Positions 57,835 to 64,000 of a DNA stretch of 64,000 bases are shown here, piece by piece. The position numbers and the translations under genes were made by a program. This stretch comes from Kocuria soli (GTDB lineage Bacteria > Actinomycetota > Actinomycetes > Actinomycetales > Micrococcaceae): contig NZ_RKMF01000003.1 in assembly GCF_003797835.1 (NCBI RefSeq), forward strand, positions 1-64,000. The letters are read 5' to 3'. Every line of letters begins with the position of its first letter. Position 1 is the first letter of the stretch. The notes below the pieces were generated by a model. The model was not told where the DNA came from and ran no database searches. It saw nothing but the letters and a program-made list of their open reading frames with translations.

Positions 57835-58629
57835 GTGGCCACATCCCCCGAACCCCAATCGACCGAACCGCCGGCGCCGGAACCAACCACCCGCCCCGAC
57901 GACCACGACGACGCCCCACCCCTGGGCAGTCGCTACCAACGTCTGGATGCGGCTGCCGTCAGGCTCTCCACCGCCACGCTCCAGGACCGCATCCGTTCGC
58001 GCTTCCCGGATCGCGGCCTGTGGGAGGTCTGCGGCGAGCTGCTGGCCATGGTGGACGAGGTCAGCACCGACAGCGGGATCAGCCGGCGCCGTGTCCGGCT
58101 GGCCCGGGTCCTGTCCCGGCTGGGCGTCCTGGCACTGGTGGCGTTCATGGTGGGCGCGATCGGCCTGGCCGCGGCCGACATCATGTCCACGCCGGACGCG
58201 CTCACGCCCGTGGACTGGCTCCCGCTGATCGAGACGATCATCAACGACCTGGTCTTCGTGGGCATCGCGGTGTTCTTCCTGGTCGCTGTCCCCGAACGCT
58301 TGGAGCGCGCTCGCGTTCTGCGCCTGCTGCACCGGTTGCGTTCGCTGGCCCACGTGATCGACATGCACCAACTCACCAAGGTCCCCGAACGGCTGGAACG
58401 CGGTTCCAGGGCCGACGGCGGCCTGGACCTCACTCGCGGGGAACTCACGCACTACCTGGACTACTGCACGGAGATGCTCTCCCTGGTGGGCAAGACGGCC
58501 GCGCTGTTCGCCGAGGACACCACGGACGGTGACGTGCTCGACGCCGTCGAAGGCATGGAAACCCTGACCTCGGACATGGCCCGCAAGGTGTGGCAGAAGA
58601 TCGCAGTCATCCAGACCCAGGGGGCCTGA
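57835..58629 (+). CDS. Membrane protein, unknown function
   Basis: The 264-residue product has a Pro/Asp-rich N-terminus (1-35), an amphipathic region, two transmembrane helices (about 98-120 'VLALVAFMVGAIGLAAADIM' and 132-155 'LIETIINDLVFVGIAVFFLV'), and a long charged helical C-terminal half ending at residue 264. No enzyme motif recognised. GTG start. It is followed by a strong bidirectional terminator. Confidence 0.65.
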   Translation: MATSPEPQSTEPPAPEPTTRPDDHDDAPPLGSRYQRLDAAAVRLSTATLQDRIRSRFPDRGLWEVCGELLAMVDEVSTDSGISRRRVRLARVLSRLGVLALVAFMVGAIGLAAADIMSTPDALTPVDWLPLIETIINDLVFVGIAVFFLVAVPERLERARVLRLLHRLRSLAHVIDMHQLTKVPERLERGSRADGGLDLTRGELTHYLDYCTEMLSLVGKTAALFAEDTTDGDVLDAVEGMETLTSDMARKVWQKIAVIQTQGA

Positions 58630-58633
58630 GCAC

Positions 58634-58668
58634 GGGGCCCGGACCACGACGACGGCGGTCCGGGCCCC
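58634..58668. terminator. Bidirectional terminator between convergent genes
   Basis: GGGGCCCGGACC and GGTCCGGGCCCC form a perfect 12-bp GC-rich stem with an 11-base loop. It separates the membrane protein gene from the BCCT transporter gene, which run towards each other. Confidence 0.85.
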
Positions 58669-58683
58669 GCTGGCAGTTTGGGA

Positions 58684-60396
58684 TCACTCGGGCCGGTCGA
58701 CCTGACGCAGTGATCCGGTTCGGAGATCCTCTCGTCGCACCACGCGGTACCGGTCGAAGCGCCGGTCCTCACGCAACTGCAGGATCAGGGACACTCCGAG
58801 CAGCGCCACGATGATCGTGAAAGGCAGGGCTGAGATCATCGCCGTTTGTTGAAGAGCTGTGAGCCCGCCGACCAGGAAGAGGAACAACGCCACGATTCCG
58901 GTCAAGGCACCCCACACGGTCAGGACGGGACGGGTGGGTTCCAGGGTCCCTCGGGACGTGAGCATGGAGAGCACGAACGTGTTCGCGTCGGCACCCGAGA
59001 CGAAGTACAGGATGACCAGGATGATGCCGATCACCGAGGTCACCTCGACCAGTGGCAGGTGTGCCAACGTGTCGAAAAACGCCTGATTCGGATTCTCCAG
59101 GGCGGCCTTGCCAATGGCACCGTCGCCGTCCATGTCGAACTTGATCGCGGTGCCGCCGAAGATCGTGAACCAGATGAAGAACACCAGGCTCGGCACACCC
59201 ATGACGCCCAACACGAATTCACGGATCGTGCGCCCCCGGGAGATCTTGGCCAGGAACACCCCCACGAAGGCGCCCCAGCTCAACCACCAGGCGAGCATGA
59301 AGTAGGTCCACCACTGGTACCACTGCACCTCGTCCGGGGAGGCAGGGGTCATGAAGCTGACCTTGAAGAAGTCGTTGACGTACTGCCCCGAGGCCTCGAA
59401 GAAGATGTTGGAGATGAAGTTCGTGGGGCCGGTGACCAGCACGAACAGGGCCAGGCCAACCGAGAGCACGGCGGTGCTCTGGCTCAGGAACTTGATGCCG
59501 CGGTTCACACCGGACAGGGCGGAGAGCGTGAAGATCACCGTGATCCCGGCAATGATGGCGACCTTCACGAACGTTGTCTCCGGGATTCCCAGCACCCGGT
59601 TGATGCCTTCGGCGATCTGCGAGGCACCCAGCCCCAAGGACGTCGTGGTGCCGAACAGCGTGGCCAACACGGCGAAGATGTCAATCACCTTGCCCGCCCA
59701 ACCATCCATCGCCTTGCCGAAGATCGGCTTGAGCATGGGGGAGACCAGCCCCGTGTTGCCGCGGCGGTGGGTCGAATAGGCGATGGCCAGACCGAAGACG
59801 CCGAACACACCCCAGGCGTGCGGGCCCCAGTCGAAATACGAGAACTGCAGGGCGCGCACGGCGGCCTCGTGCGTGCCGGTGTCCGCCATCCCGTGCGGGG
59901 GAGAGGCGAAGTGGCTGATCGGTTCCGCAACCCCGTAGCTGATCAGACCGATTCCCATGACGGCCGAGAGGATCATGGCCAGCCAGGAGAACGTGCTGAA
60001 CTCGGGGCGCTCGCCGTCGGAGGCGCTCAGTCGGGTCTCCCCGAAGCGGCTGAAACCCAGGAAGACCATGAGCGCAATGCACCCGAAGGACACCAACAGG
60101 TAGGTCCAGCCCACGCTGCCGGCCACCCAGTTCATGATCCCGGTCAGGGAGCCGCCCAGGCTCTCCGGGGCCAGGGCCGCCCAGGCGGTGAAGGCCAGGA
60201 CGAGGACGATGGAGATCCAGAAGACGGTGCCCGGACGGTGCCGTAGGCGATCCGCCTCCAGGACAGCCGGGGTGGGGCCGGACTCCGGTTCCAGCCCGTG
60301 TCCAGCGAATTCAGGCTCGTCCGGGTGTGCAACGTAGCCGGGGCCGTGCCCGTCCCAATGGATCCGGTGCCGCTTGTGGGGCGTGAGGTCGTCCAT
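58684..60396 (-). CDS. BCCT-family betaine/carnitine/choline-type transporter
   Basis: The 570-residue protein has an N-terminal cytoplasmic extension (about 1-55, His/Asp/Pro rich) and about 12 transmembrane helices. The BCCT core 'MGIGLISYGVAEPISHFA' and the signature 'TYFMLAWWLSWGAFVGVFLA' followed by 'KISRGRTIREF' are present, with the Trp-rich substrate box. These carriers import quaternary-ammonium or similar zwitterions by sodium or proton coupling. It follows the flavin-reductase fusion by 30 bases, so the substrate may be a compound that this locus degrades rather than an osmolyte. Confidence 0.92.
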   Translation of the reverse strand: MDDLTPHKRHRIHWDGHGPGYVAHPDEPEFAGHGLEPESGPTPAVLEADRLRHRPGTVFWISIVLVLAFTAWAALAPESLGGSLTGIMNWVAGSVGWTYLLVSFGCIALMVFLGFSRFGETRLSASDGERPEFSTFSWLAMILSAVMGIGLISYGVAEPISHFASPPHGMADTGTHEAAVRALQFSYFDWGPHAWGVFGVFGLAIAYSTHRRGNTGLVSPMLKPIFGKAMDGWAGKVIDIFAVLATLFGTTTSLGLGASQIAEGINRVLGIPETTFVKVAIIAGITVIFTLSALSGVNRGIKFLSQSTAVLSVGLALFVLVTGPTNFISNIFFEASGQYVNDFFKVSFMTPASPDEVQWYQWWTYFMLAWWLSWGAFVGVFLAKISRGRTIREFVLGVMGVPSLVFFIWFTIFGGTAIKFDMDGDGAIGKAALENPNQAFFDTLAHLPLVEVTSVIGIILVILYFVSGADANTFVLSMLTSRGTLEPTRPVLTVWGALTGIVALFLFLVGGLTALQQTAMISALPFTIIVALLGVSLILQLREDRRFDRYRVVRREDLRTGSLRQVDRPE

Positions 60397-60426
60397 GATT
60401 TCATCCGTTCCTGTGGATCCGATGCC

Positions 60427-61404
60427 CTAGTCCAGGGGATCGAGATTTCGGCTGTCGAAGAACTTGCCGGCCTTGTAGATGATGGGTTCGTCCTCCGAGG
60501 TCTCGGCGTGGACCACCCGCCCGATGAACACGGTGTGGGTCAGGGCCTGGAAACGCTCCTTGACCTCCACCTCGACCGCGGCGGCCGAGCCGTCGATCAG
60601 GGGTGAACCATTGGGGCCTTCGTGCCACGGCACGCGGGCGAACTTGTCCTTGTCCTTGGAGGCAAAGACCCCAAGCGTCTCCCGCTGTTCACAGCTGAGG
60701 ATGTTGATCCCCAGGTGCTTCCCGCGGAACAGGGACGGGTAGGTGGAGGAGGTCTTCTGCACGCAGAACAGCACCAGGGGCGGGTCCAGGGAGACGGAGT
60801 TGTAGGAGCTGACCGCCAGCCCCTTGGGGGTGCTGGTCTCGTCCAGGACGGACACCACCGTCACACCGGAGACGAATTGGCGGTTGAAGGCCTTGAGCAT
60901 TTCTCGGTGCGGGGTGCCGTCCAGGTTGTCGACGACGGGGTCGACGGTGTGTTCCTCGAATGCCGAAGCCAGGGAGGACAGACCCAAGTCGTTCAACAGC
61001 TGTGTTGCATCCCAGGTGACGTCCTCGGAAATGATCTTTCCGTCCTGGACCGTCACCAGGTTCGAGCCGTAGGTCTCCACGGTGCCTCCGGTGGGCGGAA
61101 CGCCGTTGAGGGCCTCGGTGAAGGTGCCCGTGGAATGCCAGTACACAGCCGCTGAGTCGCCTTCGACCAGGATCCGATCGATGGAGGTGTGGAGATCGGG
61201 CAGGGCTTCACGAATCCTGAGGATCTCGTCCTTGACTTCGTCGATCCCGGACCTGAGCCCGGAGTTAGTGAGGCGCCGGACGTAGCCAGGGCTCACTATT
61301 TCGTCCAGGGCATTGACGTTTCCGGAGTCCCAGGCCTTGCTCCAGGCGGATTCGATGTTGCTTCGGAGTGTGTCTTTGAGGTGTGAAATGCCTGTCTCTT
61401 GCAT
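60427..61404 (-). CDS. SnoaL-like domain fused to a flavin reductase domain
   Basis: The 325-residue protein has a SnoaL/NTF2-like N-terminal half (about 10-145: 'ESAWSKAWDSGNVNALDEIV', 'VTVQDGKIISEDVTWD'). Its C-terminal half (about 170-320) is a flavin-reductase-like FMN-binding domain, with 'FVSGVTVVSVLDE', 'GLAVSSYNSVSLDPPLVLFC' and 'GRVVHAETSEDEPIIYKAG'. The reductase half would feed reduced flavin to a monooxygenase, not present in the window. The ATG lies inside a presumed operator palindrome, and -10 TAGCCT is seven bases upstream, suggesting a leaderless mRNA. Confidence 0.85.
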   Translation of the reverse strand: MQETGISHLKDTLRSNIESAWSKAWDSGNVNALDEIVSPGYVRRLTNSGLRSGIDEVKDEILRIREALPDLHTSIDRILVEGDSAAVYWHSTGTFTEALNGVPPTGGTVETYGSNLVTVQDGKIISEDVTWDATQLLNDLGLSSLASAFEEHTVDPVVDNLDGTPHREMLKAFNRQFVSGVTVVSVLDETSTPKGLAVSSYNSVSLDPPLVLFCVQKTSSTYPSLFRGKHLGINILSCEQRETLGVFASKDKDKFARVPWHEGPNGSPLIDGSAAAVEVEVKERFQALTHTVFIGRVVHAETSEDEPIIYKAGKFFDSRNLDPLD

Positions 61405-61409
61405 GCAAG
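61398..61409. promoter_or_regulatory. Operator palindrome at the start of the SnoaL-flavin reductase gene
   Basis: CTTGCATGCAAG is a perfect 12-base palindrome containing the ATG of the minus-strand gene. Upstream on the minus strand are TTGACG (61436-61441) and TAGCCT (61412-61417), 18 bases apart. Confidence 0.75.
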
Positions 61410-61527
61410 GAAGGCTAGGGATGTGATGCCCGTTACGTCAAGAGGTCACCGAGAATCCGGATATATGCCGAGATCACGGCACTTGTCATGTGATCGTTGA
61501 CACTTCAGGTGGGTAAGTCGTACGGTT

Positions 61528-61539
61528 CTTGTATGCAAG
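61528..61539. promoter_or_regulatory. Operator palindrome at the start of the GntR gene
   Basis: CTTGTATGCAAG repeats the divergent operator with one change and contains the ATG of the plus-strand gene. TTGACA (61497-61502) and TACGGT (61521-61526) are 18 bases apart and point to a start site at or next to the ATG. Confidence 0.75.
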
Positions 61540-62228
61540 AAACGAACCAAAGCTCCGCGGTCAAGATGACTGACGTCTCACTGCTTGACAGGGTGCGTGA
61601 CCTGGTCCTCGGGGGCGAGTACGAGCCGGGTGACCTGGTGCCGGAGCAGACGCTGGCCGAGCAGTTCGGGGTCAGCCGTACCCCGGTCCGCGAGGTTCTC
61701 AAGCAGTTGCAGAACGAGGGCCTGGTTGAGATTCGTCCCCGCGTGGGGACCTTCGTCCGCCACCCATCCCAGCGAGAGATCGTTGAACTGTTCCAGCTCA
61801 AGGAAGCACTGGAAGGTTTGGCGGCCGGCCTGCTGGCCCAACGGGGTGCTGTTCCGGAACTGCAAAGTCTTGAGGAGAATCTGGTGGCCTCCGATCGCGC
61901 TGCCTTGGACGGAGACAGTCAGCGCTATGCCGAACTGGTCCACGAATTCCACTGGACGATCGTGCGTGGCTCCGACAACCAGAAACTGCTCGAGCACTAC
62001 CAACGGCTCATGAACCAGTTGGCGTATCACCGGATCGTGACTCGCACCGTTGCGGATCCCGCCCGGCTCATCAACTCCAACAGTGAACACCACAAGGTGG
62101 TTGACGCGATCCGCAACAAGAACGCGGTCAACGCCGAGTTCAGCATGCGCCAGCACGTCAACGCCTCGAGCCAGGCGGCACTGGTTTCCCGCGGGGACGA
62201 AGGGTCTAGTGATGACGTCACAGGCTGA
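61533..62228 (+). CDS. GntR/FCD-family transcriptional regulator
   Basis: The 231-residue protein has an N-terminal winged helix ('PEQTLAEQFGVSRTPVREVL', 'LVEIRPRVGTFVRHP') and a C-terminal FCD ligand-binding domain ('FHWTIVRGSDNQKLLEHYQ', 'EHHKVVDAIRNKNA', with His residues that usually bind a metal). It is the likely repressor of both divergent operons, sensing a carboxylate. The ATG at 61533 gives MQETNQSS; the divergent gene also begins MQET because both starts lie in the repeated operator. It overlaps the next gene by 17 bases. Confidence 0.9.
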   Translation: MQETNQSSAVKMTDVSLLDRVRDLVLGGEYEPGDLVPEQTLAEQFGVSRTPVREVLKQLQNEGLVEIRPRVGTFVRHPSQREIVELFQLKEALEGLAAGLLAQRGAVPELQSLEENLVASDRAALDGDSQRYAELVHEFHWTIVRGSDNQKLLEHYQRLMNQLAYHRIVTRTVADPARLINSNSEHHKVVDAIRNKNAVNAEFSMRQHVNASSQAALVSRGDEGSSDDVTG

Positions 62229-62856
62229 CCAGTCCACCACCTTCGCATCTCTCGGCCACCAGTTGGGTGTCCGCAGGATCTTCACCGTGCTCCAAGAAGT
62301 GCGGGAGGAGGGTGGCCACCCCTTGGACCGCCCCGTGCGTCAGGCCGCAGCGGTGGCTGTGTTGAGCAACCCTTGGTCCGGTACCGGCGTGTACCAGGAC
62401 CTGGGGGAGCGAACCCGCGACGTCGCGCCCGTCCTGGCCAAACTGTTGACGGACCGCCTGCTCGTAGCGCTCGGCGGCAAGGACGCGATCCAGACCTTCG
62501 GCAAGGCCGCCCTGGTCGGAACCGACGGCGAGCTGGAACACGCGGCTGCACTGATCCATACGCCCTACTTCGGCAACCTGGTCCGCGAGATGCTGGGGGG
62601 TACCGCGATCATCTGCTTCACCGACGGTCGTTCCGAACCCGGTCCGGACCTCAAGGTCCCGCTGTGGCACAAGACCACGGCGGGATTGCGCGACTACTAC
62701 CAAACCATCGACCTGCACCTGCCGGATGCCCCCCACCCGGACGAGATTTGCGTAATCGCGGCCGCCTCCGATGGCCCCAGACCGTTTCCCCGCATCGGGG
62801 ACCGACAAACCGACCCCGACGTCGACACCACCATCCTGAAAGGACTCCTGTCATGA
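62212..62856 (+). CDS. DUF1185 ('amino acid synthesis') family protein, copy 1
   Basis: The 214-residue protein has the DUF1185 features 'NPWSGTGVYQDLGERT', 'FGKAALVGTDGELEHAAALI', 'HTPYFGNLVREMLG' and 'DLHLPDAPHPDEICVIAAAS'. The family name is historical and no reaction is established for it here. It shares the 'KAAlVGtdGElEHaaAlIHT' core with the next gene, so the two form a paralogous, perhaps heteromeric pair. AAGGG lies eight bases upstream of the ATG, inside the end of gntR. Confidence 0.85.
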   Translation: MTSQADQSTTFASLGHQLGVRRIFTVLQEVREEGGHPLDRPVRQAAAVAVLSNPWSGTGVYQDLGERTRDVAPVLAKLLTDRLLVALGGKDAIQTFGKAALVGTDGELEHAAALIHTPYFGNLVREMLGGTAIICFTDGRSEPGPDLKVPLWHKTTAGLRDYYQTIDLHLPDAPHPDEICVIAAASDGPRPFPRIGDRQTDPDVDTTILKGLLS

Positions 62857-63404
62857 GAATCCGCAAAGTCACCACGATCGTCGAAGAGATCCTGGGAGAG
62901 GGCGGCCGGGAGGTCGACCCGACCGCGCGCGTCGCCGTCGTGGCCGCTGTGATCGATAATCCCTGGGCCGGAGAGGGATTCGTGGAAGATCTGGCCCCGG
63001 GAATCGACGCCGTGGCCTCTGATCTCGGAGCTGTCCTGGCTCCCCGTGTCATGGAGGCTCTGGGCGCTCCGCTGGAGGCCTACGGCAAGGCCGCGATCGT
63101 GGGTATCGACGGCGAGATCGAGCACGGCTCCGCGTTGATCCACACCCTCAAGTTCGGCAACCACTTCCGGGACGCCGCCAACGCGAGCACCTTGCTGCCC
63201 GCCGTCGAAAAGCGCGGACTGGCCGGAGCCACCTTTGACATCCCACTCAAGCACTTCACCGACGCCACGATCCGGTCCCACCACCAGACCACGGAAGTGC
63301 GGATCGCCGACGCGCCGCACCCGCATGAGATCGTGATCGCGCTCGCCGGGGCCACACGTGGCCGTCCGCAGCAGCGCCTGGCGGATCTCTCGACCGAGCG
63401 GTAG
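62853..63404 (+). CDS. DUF1185 ('amino acid synthesis') family protein, copy 2
   Basis: The 183-residue paralogue of the previous gene has 'AAVIDNPWAGEGFVEDLAP', 'YGKAAIVGIDGEIEHGSALI', 'HTLKFGNHFRDAAN' and 'VRIADAPHPHEIVIALAGA'. It starts four bases inside the previous gene (ATGA), so both are made together. Function unknown; such pairs occur in catabolic operons beside flavin-dependent oxygenases, as I recall the family. Confidence 0.87.
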   Translation: MRIRKVTTIVEEILGEGGREVDPTARVAVVAAVIDNPWAGEGFVEDLAPGIDAVASDLGAVLAPRVMEALGAPLEAYGKAAIVGIDGEIEHGSALIHTLKFGNHFRDAANASTLLPAVEKRGLAGATFDIPLKHFTDATIRSHHQTTEVRIADAPHPHEIVIALAGATRGRPQQRLADLSTER

Positions 63405-63409
63405 ATCTC

Positions 63410-64000
63410 ATGGCCGGCAATGACTCGTCGACTCCCGTGGTCCTGCTGCACGGGGTGGGCTTGGACCGGACGATCTGGGCCGAGCTCGAGGGGCTCTTGG
63501 ACCGCCCCGTGCACGCTCTCGACCTTCCCGGACACGGTGAGCAGCCGCCCTTGACGTCGGAGACCACACTCGCGGAGCTCTCCCAGGACGTCTTGGACCG
63601 GCTTCCGGAGGGCAGGGTCCACCTGGTGGGGTTCTCGCTCGGTGCGCTGATCGCCATGCACATCGCTGCCCATCACCCCGAGCGGGTCGAGACCTTGGCC
63701 CTGCTCAGCGCGGTGTGTGAGCGCACGGAGGAGGAAGCTGCGGCCGTGGCCACGCGGTTGACCGCAGCCCGTCAGGACTTCGCGGGAAGCATGGCAACGG
63801 CACTGGACCGCTGGTTCCCGGAAACGACGGCGAACAGCGCGGTGCTGCGGGAGAGCACCCGTTCGATGCTGTTCGCCAATGACCCCGAGTCCTACGTGAG
63901 GGCCTACGAGGTCTTTGCCACGGGCGATCGGCAGATCGCCGGGGACCTAGCCCTGATCCAAGCCCCGACGCTCATGATCACCGGTGCGGAGGACCCTGGC
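63410..64000 (+). CDS. Alpha/beta hydrolase (runs off window end)
   Basis: At least 197 residues are seen. The oxyanion region 'VVLLHGVGLDRTIW' and the nucleophile elbow GFSLGA (Ser about residue 70) are present, and the region approaching the catalytic Asp reads 'APTLMITGAEDPG', where the window ends. It is the last visible gene of the GntR-DUF1185 operon, five bases after the previous stop. Likely a C-C, ester or amide hydrolase acting on an intermediate of the locus; the substrate is not predictable. Confidence 0.88.
   Translation, partial: MAGNDSSTPVVLLHGVGLDRTIWAELEGLLDRPVHALDLPGHGEQPPLTSETTLAELSQDVLDRLPEGRVHLVGFSLGALIAMHIAAHHPERVETLALLSAVCERTEEEAAAVATRLTAARQDFAGSMATALDRWFPETTANSAVLRESTRSMLFANDPESYVRAYEVFATGDRQIAGDLALIQAPTLMITGAEDPG

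Overview
The window looks like the origin-proximal arc of a high-GC actinobacterial chromosome, most likely Micrococcaceae (Micrococcales). The order DUF3566-gyrA-gyrB-dciA-recF-dnaN-oriC-dnaA | rpmH-rnpA-yidD-yidC-khpB-rsmG-parA-parB, followed by cwlM-trxA-trxB-pseudokinase-murJ-nudix | cca, is typical of that group. The genus cannot be fixed from the sequence alone.

Layout. 1-0.45 kb: tail of an IS3-type transposase and an IS481-like relic. 0.47-0.8 kb: tRNA-Ala and tRNA-Ile with a 43-residue DLW-39-type microprotein between them. 0.9-12 kb (minus strand): DUF3566, gyrA, gyrB, dciA, recF, dnaN, the oriC spacer and dnaA. 12.6-19.6 kb (plus): rpmH to parB, with at least five parS sites, three of them inside the parB reading frame. 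19.7-26.6 kb (minus): envelope genes (CwlM-like pseudo-amidase, thioredoxin pair, pseudokinase, MurJ, Nudix). 26.7-32 kb (plus): cca, two GT87-like membrane proteins and a membrane-anchored protein. 32.2-34.1 kb: rpsF-ssb-rpsR-rplI, closed by a strong terminator.

The usual neighbour of rplI, dnaB, lies 21 kb further on at 55.2 kb. The space between holds an accessory block. It opens with an IS30-like transposase relic and an AT-rich regulatory region, then runs as one tightly coupled operon (35.8-51.6 kb). That operon encodes an iterative, PUFA-synthase-like polyketide/fatty-acid system: Sfp-type PPTase; AT-ACP-ACP; a 1974-residue protein with domains FabL-like enoyl reductase-KS-CLF-KR-DH; cytochrome P450; a second KR joined to a DH-like domain lacking its catalytic histidine; an FAD oxygenase/oxidoreductase; a SnoaL-like protein; and an MMPL exporter. 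This is the strongest candidate for an undescribed system. The gene set suggests a reduced or partly unsaturated acyl chain, oxidised by P450 and flavoenzyme and exported as a lipid-like molecule. No thioesterase is visible. A MarR-controlled CE1758/CE1759-type LLM oxidoreductase and FMN reductase operon follows, then a DnaA-box cluster in front of dnaB.

The right end (56.6-64 kb) holds a methyltransferase, two small uncharacterised genes and a divergent catabolic-looking locus. A GntR/FCD regulator, two DUF1185 proteins and an alpha/beta hydrolase run one way. A SnoaL-flavin reductase fusion and a BCCT transporter run the other way. The two divergent transcripts appear to be leaderless, with the presumed operator palindromes covering both start codons.

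All family assignments come from reading motifs by eye; no database search was run.
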